64,000 nucleotides of DNA from Ceratothoa steindachneri (taxonomy: Eukaryota > Arthropoda > Malacostraca > Isopoda > Cymothoidae): positions 126,536,298 to 126,600,297 of the forward strand of contig OZ018321.1 in NCBI GenBank assembly GCA_963969495.1. Reading direction: 5' to 3'. Both the position numbers and the translations under genes were made by a program. The notes beneath the pieces were generated by a model that saw only the letters and a program-made list of their open reading frames with translations, made no database searches and was not told the DNA's origin. Shown here one piece after another: positions 22,085 to 31,474 of this stretch (positions are counted from its first letter, which is position 1; every line of letters starts with the position of its first letter).

Positions 22085-23150
22085 TGACAATGACTACCCT
22101 CTCCGTTCGCTTCCCAGTTCCCGTGAAACCTCCACCCCGGAACTCAACTAAGAACCCCAGCTGGAACCTTCTCAGAAGACTCAATTGGGTCTATTTTGGA
22201 CCGAATTCCCGGATATAACCTCTGAGAAGCCTGGTTGCTCTATCCATTTTGAGAATGATATAACCCTAACCACCCAGGATCCCATCCGCTCTAAACCATA
22301 CCCCTTGCCCGTTTACTTGCGTCCTGCTTTTAACTCCGAAGTAGAAAAACTGCTGAAATTTGGAATCATTCAACCCTCCACGTCAGATAACTGCTCCCCC
22401 ATTGTTATGGTCAGGAAGCCTGACCAGCCTTTTCGCATGTGCGTAGACTTTAGGAAACTAAACGCCGTAACAGTCTTCGACGCTGAGCTTATCCTTTTAT
22501 AGATCAGAACCTACATATTTTAACAGGCTGAGTTTTTCGAAAAAAAAACTTGTGTCTGACGTACTATCAACTCCCCCTTAAGGCTGGTGCCCGGAAATAC
22601 ACCGCATTCCCACAGAAAAGGGCTTTATGAAATTTAGACAGGTTCCTTATAGGTACTATAGGCAGTAGCCTATAGTACCTATAATCGCATGATGTGCCGG
22701 ATACTGGATGGGCTGAATAACGTTTCGTTTTACATTGATAACATTTACGTGGCTACCCGCACGTGGGACCAACATCTAGTCCCCCTTCGCTCCCTCATTA
22801 GTAGTCTTCGTTAACACGGCCTTACTATAGGCCCCAGCAAGTGCCTTTTTGCCTACGGCACCATTAAATATCTTGGTTTCCACATTGGTAAAAATCAAAT
22901 GGAATGCCAGCAAGAAAAGATGAAGGCCATCGCCTGCAGGCCCCTTCTGCGTACTAAGAAACAATTACGCTCCTTTCTCGAATCGACGTCCTTTTACAGG
23001 CGCTTTCTTCCAAATTTCGCCGCTTTAGCGTCCCCCCTTAGCTCCCTACTAAAAAAAACCATTCCTCAGATCCCCTCGTCTGGAACACCAAGGCGACCGC
23101 TCGCTTCCAAAAGCTGAAAGAAAAGCTAACGTCAGTTCCCAAAAATAAGA
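22085..23150 (+). pseudogene. Gmr1-like Ty3/gypsy reverse transcriptase relic
   Basis: Begins about 180 bp after the integrase C-terminus. A linker resembling EPQLEPSQKTQLGLF is followed by TEFPDITSEKPGCSIHFEND, PIRSKPYPLPVYLRP, KFGIIQPSTSDNCSPIVMV and FRMCVDFRKLNAVT (RT fingers, to about 22470). The palm follows in other frames: KFRQVPY, then MMCRILDGLNNVSFYIDN. Here the usual catalytic YIDD reads YIDN. Next come LTIGPSKCLFAYGTIKYLGF, LRTKKQLRSFLESTSFYRRF and LPNFAALASPLSSLL. RNase H is not reached, because the sequence turns into a purine-rich minisatellite at about 23165. A perfect palindrome replaces the RT motif after the KFRQVPY segment. Confidence 0.85.
22648..22683. repeat. Perfect 16-bp palindrome with 4-base loop
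   Basis: TATAGGTACTATAGGC, loop AGTA, then the exact reverse complement. It lies inside the RT relic exactly where other family members encode the short segment after KFRQVPYG, so it replaced about ten codons. The shape is that expected from a foldback (template-switch) replication error. Confidence 0.9.
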
Positions 23151-23164
23151 TTCCATCGATTGAC

Positions 23165-23985
23165 AGCGGGTTAGATCCATTAGAGCAGACGAGAATACAA
23201 ATTAAATTCTATCAATATTTAGAGCAGATAGAACAATTATAGCTTTAGGAGCAATTCTATCCGATAAACAATTAGAACAGATAGAGCAATTAGAGCTGGG
23301 ACCAATTATGGCAGATAGACAGTTAGAGCAGATGGAGTAATTATAGGTTACAGAGTAATCATAACAGATATACAATTAGAGAAGATAGCGCAATATGAGC
23401 AGATAGATAAATTAGAATAGATAGAACAATTAGACCAGATTTACAATTAAAACATATAGCAATTAGAGTATATAGAGATATTAGATTGAATTAAGCAATT
23501 ATAACAGATAGAGCAATTAAAACAGATAGAAAATTAGAGCAGAAAGAACGAGTAGAGAACATTTAGCAATCAAAGCAGATAGAGCGATGGGAACCTATTA
23601 TAATTTAAGCAAATATACATTTAAAGCAGAAAGACATTTAGAGCAGCTTTGACTGGCGAGAAGATGACGCAGGTCTGGTTCGCAGCGATTACAGGGACAT
23701 CTTGGCCACGAAAGTCCTTCTCTGGGTGAGAAAGATAACGAAAAAAAAAGGAATACGTCTTTCAGCAGGACAATTAGGGTAGATAGAGAAATTATAGCAG
23801 ATAGAACAATTTGAGCAGATGGGAAAAATAGAGCACATAAAGCAATTAGAGAAGATAGAGCAATTTGAGCAGATAGGCAATGAGAGCAGATCAAGCAATT
23901 ACGATTGTATTCCTTGAGATAAAATTTAATCATATTTCTTTTATGAGTGATTAAATAGAATAATTAGAGTAGTTTGAGCAGTTAG
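23165..23985. repeat. Purine-rich minisatellite (GAGCAGATAGAGCAATTA family)
   Basis: Dozens of degenerate units built from GCAGATAGAGCAATTAGA with a period of about 18-20 bp, on the plus strand. It is interrupted at about 23640-23760 by roughly 120 bp of unrelated, GC-richer sequence. Open minus-strand frames (Cys-Ser-Asn-Ile repeats) are by-products of the repeat. Confidence 0.85.
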
Positions 23986-24260
23986 ATGTCCGCGTTAAGC
24001 AACATCAAGCCAATGTACGTAATCACAGTGAACAATCTGCGCTTTTTCTATATATGTACAATCTTAACCATAGCATTAACTGGAACAGTGCCAAACTACT
24101 CATAAAATTCAGTTATTATATTCAAAGAAATATATTAGAATGTATCTCCATTAACGCTTTCCCAAATTTCCACCTTAGCCCTGGTTTGTTAATGCTAAGA
24201 CCCCACTACATACATAAAATCTCAAATAAAGTTGTTTCAGGATTTTTTACCCCCTAATTA
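23985..24260 (+). pseudogene. GIY-YIG endonuclease C-terminal fragment (Penelope-type)
   Basis: The plus strand reads DVRVKQHQANVRNHSEQSAL, then NLNHSINWNSAKLL, then YYIQRNILECISINAFPNFH and LSPGLLMLRPHY before a stop at 24257. The R-KQH-ANVR...SAL...HSI-W-...K-L...Y--R--E...I pattern is the C-terminal half of the GIY-YIG endonuclease carried by Penelope-like elements and some related retroelements. No RT precedes it, because the minisatellite abuts it. The GIY-YIG signature half itself is not visible, so the class assignment is from the tail only. Confidence 0.55.
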
Positions 24261-24269
24261 GGGTTCAGA

Positions 24270-25240
24270 GTTGGGTAGTCTAATCCTCCCTTCCACTATT
24301 TAAGGCAATGTATGTCCTGCCTCATGTTCATTCCTTGAAAAGGTCTTTTTTCACTTTTCCTTTGTGGGTGTATCTACATTAACTTTAGGATATTTTAAAA
24401 CAAAATGGTGAAGTTCTTAAAATATAACTATGATCATGGAATGCTTGGAAATTTTTTTAAAACGAAAAGAATTACAAATAGTGAAGTTTAGAAAATAAAT
24501 TTTGGTTTTTTGTTTACTTTTCCTATATTTGAAGGTTCTATCAAAGTTATTTCTAAAATAGATCCATTTCAATGTTTCTAATGAAGAATTGGCTATTGGA
24601 CCATAAAAGGAGTAAAGCAAATTTAGATGAGGGAAAAAAAGAGTTCTGAAGATTGTTTTTTCTGTATTTCAAAAAAACACTCCGATAAGGTTTTTTCTTG
24701 CATATAGGCAGATAAAGTAAGCAGAAATTTGAAATAAAATACTAGGAAATATGGCCTCGAAACCTTTTAATCCTTTTCAGACCAAAAGCCCATTCCTAGA
24801 TCCGGATAGACCGTAGCCCACAGACCGAAGGTCTGCCTGCGAAGCGCAAGCTCCTTTTGTAAGGAAGAGGGTAAAGCCGCTCCTCTTGTCTTGTTACATT
24901 AACATTCCATTCTACATTTGAGTTTGTTTTCTAAAAATAAAATTGTGTAATCAAACAAGGGTAACAGTGAAGAAAAATATACAGAATAAAAACAAAAAGA
25001 AATAAAAAACTGTCATTACGATCCTCTGGAACCTAAAACAACTTAAGGGAATTAATGCATAATAGCATTGGTACCGGGCGTTGTCCGGAATAAAAAGTCC
25101 CGTCGCAAATAAATACAGATGCATATTGTTTGAAATTCTTATTTTGTGGCACAAAAATATCTTTAATTGCTGATTATTCTTATTATTATTATTGATATAA
25201 TTATTATTATTATTTGTCGGGTGAAGGCAGATTAAGGAGA
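24270..25240. other. AT-rich sequence, no supported gene
   Basis: No coding motif. The GC-richer patch at 24795-24885 has short self-complementary pieces (GACCGAAGGTC) but does not fold into a tRNA cloverleaf that I can support. Confidence 0.5.
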
Positions 25241-25248
25241 AGATGGCG

Positions 25249-25373
25249 CTTCGCGGACCTTTTCAGGAACATTATATTAGCCATCGGAGCGTCTTCCTTC
25301 AAGGTTGCTATATAGGAAGACGTCCGCGCCGCGGAGCGCCATTCACGGTGTAGCACTCGTTCCGATGCGTCAC
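25249..25373 (+). repeat. 5' terminal direct repeat of the GC-rich retroelement
   Basis: Starts GCTTCGCGGACCTTTTCAGG and is repeated at 28489-28611 with about 85-90% identity by eye. It contains GCTATATAGGAAG, a TATA-like box, placed between short inverted repeats (CGTCTTCCT and AGGAAGACG), and a conserved AGCACTCGTTCCGAT block. It therefore looks like the promoter-bearing repeat. Similarity fades after the CGTTCCGAT block. Confidence 0.75.
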
Positions 25374-25446
25374 TGGCCCCCTGCCTTATTACTCATTCTT
25401 CCTTCCTTTCTCGTTTTAAGCCCGGCATCCCTTGGGATCACCGGGA

Positions 25447-27027
25447 ATGAGTTCTAACAGGCAGATAGGAACGAGACACAGGCTCGCCCAGGCCAACCCG
25501 CAGCACGTATAAGCACTCATTCAAGACCACGTCAGCGAAAGTAGCGAAGAGGCAACTACCATCCAAGGACATCCGATTGTCGCATCCCTAGACTCGCTCG
25601 AAGCCGCCTGAGGATCACAGGGACTCAGTAGCAGCGCGGCTACGTCTGTAACCAGGTGCTTTCTTCCTGATCCCCGGCTCCTCCCCAAGGCTACACCACA
25701 GGAGCAAGCGTCCCCCACCCTTGGAAGGGGTCCATCGGTGGACACGCTTATAACCAGATTTACCCGGGTCCAGTTCATTGCCGAGCCAAGTGATCCACCT
25801 CCTGCCTACCCGTTGATACCAAAAACCCCTAGGTCTCTGCTGAGGCCACCCAACTCCGTTGCCCCGGAACTGTTTCGGGCCCCTCTAATGACACCCACCG
25901 ACCTCGCCACTTACACTAGCACCAGGTGGGACATTGTTACAGCTAATCTTCGTAATAACCTACAGACTTCCTGTTTCAAACTAGGGATCGTGAATAGATC
26001 CAACTACTCTTGGCCTTATTCCCCATCCGGAATAGCAGGAGTGCCCCTGACTATCACCGTCTCCACCAACGCCTGCGTTTGTACCACGTGGTTTTTCAAC
26101 ACGGGTGGACTACGGCAGTAAACGATGCAAGGGAACAAGGCGCCATCGAGAGCGGCATCGTCATCTCAGAAAGGTCCCTATCACGCATGCTCACCGCCCC
26201 ACGACGCTCGCCGCCCGCTTATGAATCCTGGGCTCAGCCGCTGCCTCGAAGAAGCCGTGGGGGCCAGTCTGCAATCAGGATTCTCCACGGCCCACGTCTT
26301 CCTCCAAGACGTTCGTAATGGTCTTTCGTGTCAGGAGGTACTCCGGGTCGCCAGAGCATGACGTCGCTTTGGTCTCGACGACCGCTCCCACTCTGACACC
26401 TCCGAAGAGTTCTGCTCCCTCTTCCCTGCCAGCCCTCCCTACTTTCCCACCCCCTCCCTCTACTTGGATTCATCAGCCTCCCCCTTCCGGATTTCAGCTA
26501 GCGACTTCGATGATCTCCTATTCTTTCCAGTCGCTAGAAACAACCTCTTCGGGCTCGGGGAATCGTTCGCATTGGTGTCCATTTCCGACGCCGGACCCGA
26601 CAACCCGCCAACGCCCCCTCCGGTCTCGCGGGATTACTTATTTACCCCTATCCCCGCTTCTCCCACAGGTGGTTGATCTCTCATCTGATGACGAGATTAT
26701 CGTCCTGGACCCAACAGTCACCCTCGACCCGCCTCCTCATCAGCCGAACCTCCGAACCTACTTCAAGAAGCCTCGTCCTCCCTGGAAGGCCTCTCCATTG
26801 CGGACGACACCACCCTCAGGAACTTCTTCGTCAAGGCGGCTGCCGAATTGGGCGCGCTCAACATAGAGGACGTAGCACCAGGACCACTAGGGCTCATCAC
26901 TGCCTTTGCCCTGCCAGGCCTGGCGGTCCCCACGGTCATTAACGTCCCACCTCCTTCCACCTCCTCTGACTCCCCGCCACCATCCTCTCACCCTCCGAGC
27001 AGGGTGAGGTCCCGCGCGACGTCATGA
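25447..27027 (+). pseudogene. Gag-like region of the GC-rich retroelement
   Basis: One plus-strand frame from the ATG at 25447 (MSSNRQIGTRHRLAQANPQH) runs to the RT frame with several in-frame stops, at about 25510, 25609, 26119, 26359, 26674 and 27025. I see no frameshift on the way. Readable blocks include PSDPPPAYPLIPKTPRSLL, APLMTPTDLATYTSTRWDIV, SYSWPYSPSGIAGVPLTI-like text and, near the end, NFFVKAAAELGALNIEDVAP. There is no CCHC zinc knuckle. The Pro/Ser-rich stretch (26400-26700) may be a linker. It is called gag-like only by its position before the RT. Its function is not established. Confidence 0.45.
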
Positions 27028-27921
27028 GTGGCCCCCCCGGACATCGTCGCGCCTAGAGATAACCAGAACAACCAGAACAACGACAACCGGGCCAACGACA
27101 ACGCGAACAACAACGGCCAGGAGGAGAACCAGCAACATGAATGGGTCAGACCGGGACTGAATTCCCTCAAGCAGGTGCAGGAGGCCCTCTCCCCGGACGC
27201 TCGCCTAGACGTTTTCCCGCCCGGGTCCTTTGACTCTGAGCCCCGTTCCTCCCACCTCCTCAAGATCACGGCCGACGATCGCATAAAGATCTTCATGAAG
27301 CGGGGATATCGCCACTGGCAGACCTCTTCCACCAGAATGATCCCCCTCGTCGAGCAGCTCCCAGAGGCCGACACAATAGAAGAGGGCCCCATCACCCGGG
27401 CTCACACAATTTTCGGGGTACCCAAGTCCAATGGCTTCGCTAGCCTCGTCTACGATATGTCCCCGGCTTCTGAGGCCTACGACCCGCCCTCCTTCTGCCT
27501 CGCCTTCATTCCCAAAGTCTTGGCCCAGGCCCCGGAGGCATCCTTCCCCATCAAGCTTGTCTTAAAGGACGGATTCTACCACGTGAGACTTCACCCGTCA
27601 GCCCGGCCTAACTTCGGATTCGTGGTGGAAGGCCGCCGTTATCGCTTCAAGCGAATTCTAATGGGATTCTCTGGGGGCCCGTACCTAATGCAGATGACCC
27701 TGTCCACAATCGTCAATGGTTTGGCCACGGCTGCTGGCGTCGTCGCCTATACTTATCTCGATGACATCATGGCAGTAGGCTCCAAGGCTGCCCTCAGAAG
27801 GTTCCTCACCCTCGACTACGCCAGCTCGGTCCGACTCAACATCAGGAAGTGTATCTTGGCCCAGACGACTACTCTTACCTACCTGGGCATTGATATCGAC
27901 CTCAGGTGCTACAGGACGTGA
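27028..27921 (+). CDS. Reverse transcriptase of the GC-rich retroelement
   Basis: A 297-codon open frame read from a GTG directly after an in-frame TGA at 27025, so the natural start is probably upstream in the gag frame. An Asn-rich linker (residues 11-35) precedes RT motifs: FGVPKSNGFASLVYDMSPAS (fingers, 129-148), KLVLKDGFYHVRLHP with the catalytic Asp at 181, RYRFKRILMGFSGGPYLMQ (203-222), and the catalytic YLDDIMAVG (YLDD 243-246), then LTYLGIDIDL (thumb, 282-292). All three catalytic Asp positions are kept. The wording FYH-LHP...FGF...YRF...MGFSGGPY-MQ differs from Ty3/gypsy, BEL and copia RTs in this window and from LINE RTs. It resembles DIRS-like or pararetrovirus-like enzymes. The class is unresolved. 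Confidence 0.75.
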   Translation: MAPPDIVAPRDNQNNQNNDNRANDNANNNGQEENQQHEWVRPGLNSLKQVQEALSPDARLDVFPPGSFDSEPRSSHLLKITADDRIKIFMKRGYRHWQTSSTRMIPLVEQLPEADTIEEGPITRAHTIFGVPKSNGFASLVYDMSPASEAYDPPSFCLAFIPKVLAQAPEASFPIKLVLKDGFYHVRLHPSARPNFGFVVEGRRYRFKRILMGFSGGPYLMQMTLSTIVNGLATAAGVVAYTYLDDIMAVGSKAALRRFLTLDYASSVRLNIRKCILAQTTTLTYLGIDIDLRCYRT

Positions 27922-28159
27922 ATCACCCAGCAGCTTCACCAAAAGACCTAAACGCCCTAGAATTCGTCGCCTCACAACCCGTCCCCCATAAGTGTTGGCT
28001 ACGCTTGGCTGGTCTTCTGGACTTCATCGCTCTCGTCTTCCGTCTCCTCTTCCTGTGGTTGCAACTCTGCTACTTCCAGCTATCCAACCCTTCACCCCGG
28101 AATCTTTAGCAGTATTATCCTCTTCGTCCACCGAAGATGGACTCGCTAGAAGCTTTCCC

Positions 28160-28500
28160 GCCCCTCGCTGTTTCGCGTCGCTGTCGACGCCTCCCCTTGG
28201 GGAATGGGCCTCGAGTCCAGTTCCTCCCAACTTGCTTGGGACTGCCGGAGTTGGGAATTGGACATCTTTGCCCTAGAGTCCCTTGTTCTCCTCCTCGACC
28301 TCCTTGTTTACCCGAAGGCTCAAATTTTCTCCGACAACATCCCGGCGATCAGGAACGCCTTCCGGGGTAAGGTGTACACTGGCCTGCTAGACTTCCTCTC
28401 TCCAACTTCCATCGTGGAGTTTACCAAGTCCTTCAGAGGAAGCTCCCGGCGCGTCACTTACGGCAGGAGTCAACGGAACCCGGCGGGTGACGCTTCGTGG
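28160..28500 (+). pseudogene. RNase H domain of the GC-rich retroelement
   Basis: In the same frame as the RT: RVAVDASPWGMGLESSSSQL carries the first catalytic Asp (VDAS), ELDIFALESLVLLLDLLVY the Glu, and AQIFSDNIPAIRNAF the second Asp in the FSDN motif. It ends in VTYGRSQRNPAGDAS, corresponding to the NPAD-PSR-type end of RNase H domains in several retroelement groups. The segment between RT and RNase H (27922-28150) is frame-shifted and decayed, so the polyprotein is broken. The 3' terminal repeat begins within the last codons. Confidence 0.6.
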
Positions 28501-28611
28501 ACCTTTTTAGGAACATTATATTTGCCATCGGAGCGTCTTCCTTCAAGGTGGCTATATAGGAAGCCGTCTGCGCCGCGGAGCACCATTCGCTGTTTAGCAC
28601 TCGTTCCGATA
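28489..28611 (+). repeat. 3' terminal direct repeat of the GC-rich retroelement
   Basis: Matches 25249-25373 (GCTTCGTGGACCTTTTTAGG at the start, then the GCTATATAGGAAG and AGCACTCGTTCCGAT blocks). It overlaps the end of the RNase H reading. About 170 bp of tail with AATAAA at about 28781 follows. Confidence 0.75.
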
Positions 28612-28799
28612 CGTTACCGTCCCCGCCCTCCACGCCCCATTCGTCCCACCCTCCCGCCCTGTATTTTACTTTGTATCCCCTCTACCCAGTTTTAAGGCTA
28701 GTTTCTTGTCTCTGCCTCGGGCTTAAGTCCCGCCCTTTGTTAGCGTCACGGCTAAAGCCAGACATCCTTGTATTTTTTTAAATAAAAGGAAGGGTCCTA

Positions 28800-29200
28800 C
28801 TCCCCAGAGTGGGGGGAGGACTAAACCAACCCCCTCCTTGCGGGTTGATACCCTGCCATAATTATTATTTCTCCTGTTCTAGTCTTTACCCTGATGGCTA
28901 ACTAGGCCTCATCTAGTTCCTTTATTGTTGTAAATTTTATGTCATTTCGGATGGCTCTCGCTACTCCGTCGTAGTTTATATCTTCAGTTGTCTTGTGGAT
29001 TGTTATATAATTCAAGATTTAAATGGGGTTCATTTCCGGATCGATGTTGATTTCATTTAGTAGGATGATCTCAGGATCAAGTTTGAAGTATGAGTTACAA
29101 TGCGAGTGCCTTTTGGCATCCCAACCAGACACGTTGTGACTTATTATTTTAAACTATTTTTTATTTTCCATCTTGTATCTTATTGTCCTAGTGAAGATCT
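28800..29200 (-). pseudogene. LINE D, ORF2 endonuclease N-terminus (truncated)
   Basis: The minus strand reads FKIISHNVSGWDAKRHSHCN, then LDPEIILLNEINIDPEMNPI, ILNYITIHKTTEDINYDGVA, RNDIKFTTIKELDEA and IIIMAGYQPARRGLV. This is the N-terminal part of an apurinic-type LINE endonuclease; the E of LLNE is the conserved catalytic position. Corresponding text occurs in LINE A (ISEHGIG...GYQPPRR) and LINE C (ICEHGLR...GYQAPSR). The reading ends at about 28800, where the GC-rich retroelement tail begins, so the rest of ORF2 is missing. Confidence 0.7.
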
Positions 29201-29204
29201 TCTC

Positions 29205-30575
29205 TCAGTTTTCTTTATCTCTCTTTCGCAGGGAAACCTTGTTCGGCTGCTTCTTTTCTTATAAAATTCTTCTTTCTTTATATTAAAGGATATCTCTTTC
29301 GGGATTATTATTCCTCCACTCATTAGACATTTATAGATTTCGTTGTCTGAATACGGGCCCTCGAATTCATACTTTGAAAAGTCCTTTTTTAATCCCTATG
29401 ATGATTTCCTTGTTGTTTCCTATGGCTATGGGTCTGTCTTTAGGGACGTATACTTTCAGATTAATGCACTTTTTATCCTTATCTTCTTTCTGAGTTTGTT
29501 GGTGGGTTTCCTAGTTTCCTGCTTTCTTTATTGCTTTTCCGTTTTGTTCTGTTACGGAACAGCCTGTCTTAGCTACAGGTAATTCCGCTTCCATTCTCTC
29601 GTATTCTTCCTGTGCTTGCTTATTCCTAAGTCTTGTATGTCTGTAATCGTAAGTTGGTATTAGTCAATCGGTTGGCGGGCTCATTTTCATCTACTAGTGT
29701 TTGAGTTACCGGTGAGGCGCTATGTATGTAGTGTTTAATACGTCAGCCAATGGCGGGTTTTGGGGGAACCACATAGGTTCCAACCCATTATTACTTATCA
29801 TTTTGTTAAGTTCCTTGGAATAGGCTCCATGATTTGGGACGTTTATTACGTGTGCATGTAGTATGCACGCCAATATGTTCAATATTTTTCTTGTTTAAGC
29901 TCGAATATATTTTTTGTTGTCACTATTTGTTCCGCTGTTGCCTTTGCTACTTTAGTATAAGTTAGGTTTTTCTTCTCCTCTTCTTGCCTTGTCTTTTTTC
30001 TCCTTTCTTCTCTATAATCTCCTTCTTAATTGGACAAGCCATTGCCTTTGTGCGATGGTTATCGCCACAATTCGCGCACTTCTTTTCTTGGCTCAAAACA
30101 ATCCCTCTATGTGTGTAAAGTTGAGCTGCATTTTGAGCATTTTGTTTCTTCGTTTGGGGGGGCAATCCTTAGACGGATGCTGATCTAAGGCGAGGCAGCT
30201 GAAACAAGTGAGAACATTTATGAACTAACCGCTTTTGATTTGGTACTGGGCTATCTTGAGATTAAATGCTAACAGTCCGTTGCCTCTCGACTTACGTGCC
30301 ATGCCTGTTTTTCTAAACAAAACTTTCAAAACATTGGTGTATTCTTCATTTTCGGTTTTGTTTCTGAATTACATCACTTCCTTAACTTTAGCCCATTTAT
30401 GTCTTTTTTCTATTTTTTCCCTAACCAACACGCCCCAAGTAGAGGTGGGATGGAGAAGCAGAAGTATATGTCGATGGTCAAGTCTTAGTCAAGTGAAGTC
30501 TTGTCAATCAATCACAAAATCTTCTTCTCCAGGAGGAAACGATGAGTTGCGCTTCGATCAGTTATGAGGTTTGAA
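29205..30575 (-). pseudogene. LINE D, ORF1 with CCHC zinc knuckles
   Basis: The minus strand reads, from about 30400: YTNVLKVLFRKTGMARKSRG, NGLLAFNLKIAQYQI, then three zinc-knuckle blocks. These are CFSCLALDQHPSKDCP (about 30215), a CSKCSSTLHTWRDC-type block recovered across a frameshift (about 30130), and CANCGDNHRTKAMACP (about 30060). A Lys/Arg-rich stretch (KKEIIEKKGEKRQGKKRRRK) follows and then decayed text down to ORF2. The same FKV-F-KT-MA-KARE-GIL block occurs in LINE B ORF1 (35007-35603). This is the gag-like RNA-binding ORF1 of jockey-type LINEs. Stops and frameshifts inactivate it. Confidence 0.7.
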
Positions 30576-30579
30576 TCGC

Positions 30580-30900
30580 TGTCTGAATATCTTCCTTAGA
30601 AATTTATCCAACATCTGCTATCAAAAATCTAACTGCGTTCTTCACAAATTCTGCTCTATATATATTTATTCTATGTAAACTTAAGCAATACAAAATTTAG
30701 CCAATCAGGATTAAGCAGATTTTAATGACAAGTTTTATGTTTAATTTATTCTCTCACACATAGCGTTAATAAAATGATCAATAATTTTTTAAGACAAATT
30801 TTACGCTTTAAACATAGCGCTACAAAAATTAGCCAATCAGCGTTAAGATAGATTTTAATGAACAATTTACGTTCAAACACTTTCAAAATTAAGCGCTACC
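30580..30900. other. AT-rich spacer or LINE A 5' flank
   Basis: Contains two similar stretches with the TTAGCCAATCAG motif (about 30695 and 30830), each followed by TTTTAATGA and a short TTTACGYTT-like piece, which suggests a roughly 130-bp degenerate tandem repeat. No coding sequence. Confidence 0.4.
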
Positions 30901-30927
30901 GAGGGAAATGTATTCAGGGAAATTGAT

Positions 30928-31470
30928 GTGGACATCATCTTAATTTCAGAACACGGGATCGGCACGCGTAGTACAGAAATGAAAATCTGGAACTTCGATG
31001 TGTTGATCACAAATTTTTCGCAGGAGCGGTTCAACGGAGCCGCTATTGCAATAAAGAAAGGGATTAAATACAAGCAAATAGGAAATCTAGAAGAATCTTA
31101 CCTCACGATTGAGGTCGAACTTGACTTAGGAAAGTTAGTCATTGCTACCGGATATCAACCGCCAAGGAGAGATGTATTACCAATTCCCACTCTCACTGGC
31201 CTATTTGGCAGAAGAGCCTCCACTATATTAATGGGAGATCTGAACCGCAGATGCCGAGAATCCGGTTACAGGACTTTCAACAGGATAGGAAGAAGCCTGG
31301 ATCTATTGATGTACAGAAATATTGCCCAGCGAATAGGCCCCAACTTCCCCACCTTTGTCAAAGCAGGAAGTGCCACAAAACCAGACATCTGTCTGGCGAA
31401 TCGTCAGCTGCCGTTTAATTACTACATGGAACCAGTCCAGGTACCATGAAGTGACCATATAGGGATCCTA
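30928..31470 (+). pseudogene. LINE A, ORF2 endonuclease domain
   Basis: An open 173-codon stretch: MDIILISEHGIGTRSTEMKI, FNGAAIAIKKGIKYKQIG, YLTIEVELDLGKLVIATGYQ, STILMGDLNRRCRESGYRTF (conserved GDLN catalytic motif), GRSLDLLMYRNIAQRIG, and SATKPDICLANRQLPFNYY, with the terminal SDHIGI motif reached after a frame change at 31450. This is the apurinic endonuclease of a jockey/I-type LINE, which nicks the target before target-primed reverse transcription. It is broken from the RT by stops at 31450-32230. Confidence 0.75.
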
Positions 31471-31474
31471 CTCA

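Larger units (their letters stand above)
25249..28795 (+). mobile_element. GC-rich retroelement with terminal direct repeats, no integrase seen
   Basis: A strongly GC-rich island in AT-rich DNA. It holds, in order: a 5' terminal repeat; a gag-like region beginning at the ATG at 25447; an RT frame (27028-27921); an RNase H (about 28160-28490); a 3' terminal repeat starting at 28489 inside the end of the RNase H reading; and an untranslated tail ending near an AATAAA at about 28781. Gag, RT and RNase H all lie in the same plus-strand frame, separated only by stop codons and one frame-shifted stretch at 27922-28150. No integrase, tyrosine recombinase or endonuclease text is visible. The RT wording is closest to the DIRS-like or pararetrovirus-like side of retroelements, but I cannot place it. 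It abuts a truncated minus-strand LINE at about 28800. Confidence 0.7.

Noticed and set aside
23160..23990. CRISPR-like array
   Set aside because: Units are degenerate and contiguous without unique spacers, and the sequence context is an animal genome.
24790..24870. Possible tRNA in the GC-richer patch
   Set aside because: Short complementary pieces exist, but no cloverleaf with T-arm GTTC-type loop and 3' acceptor stem could be formed.
26234..26960. Several overlapping frames on both strands within the GC-rich retroelement
   Set aside because: High GC lowers stop-codon frequency. The frame shared by gag-like, RT and RNase H text is a different one and has consistent domain content.
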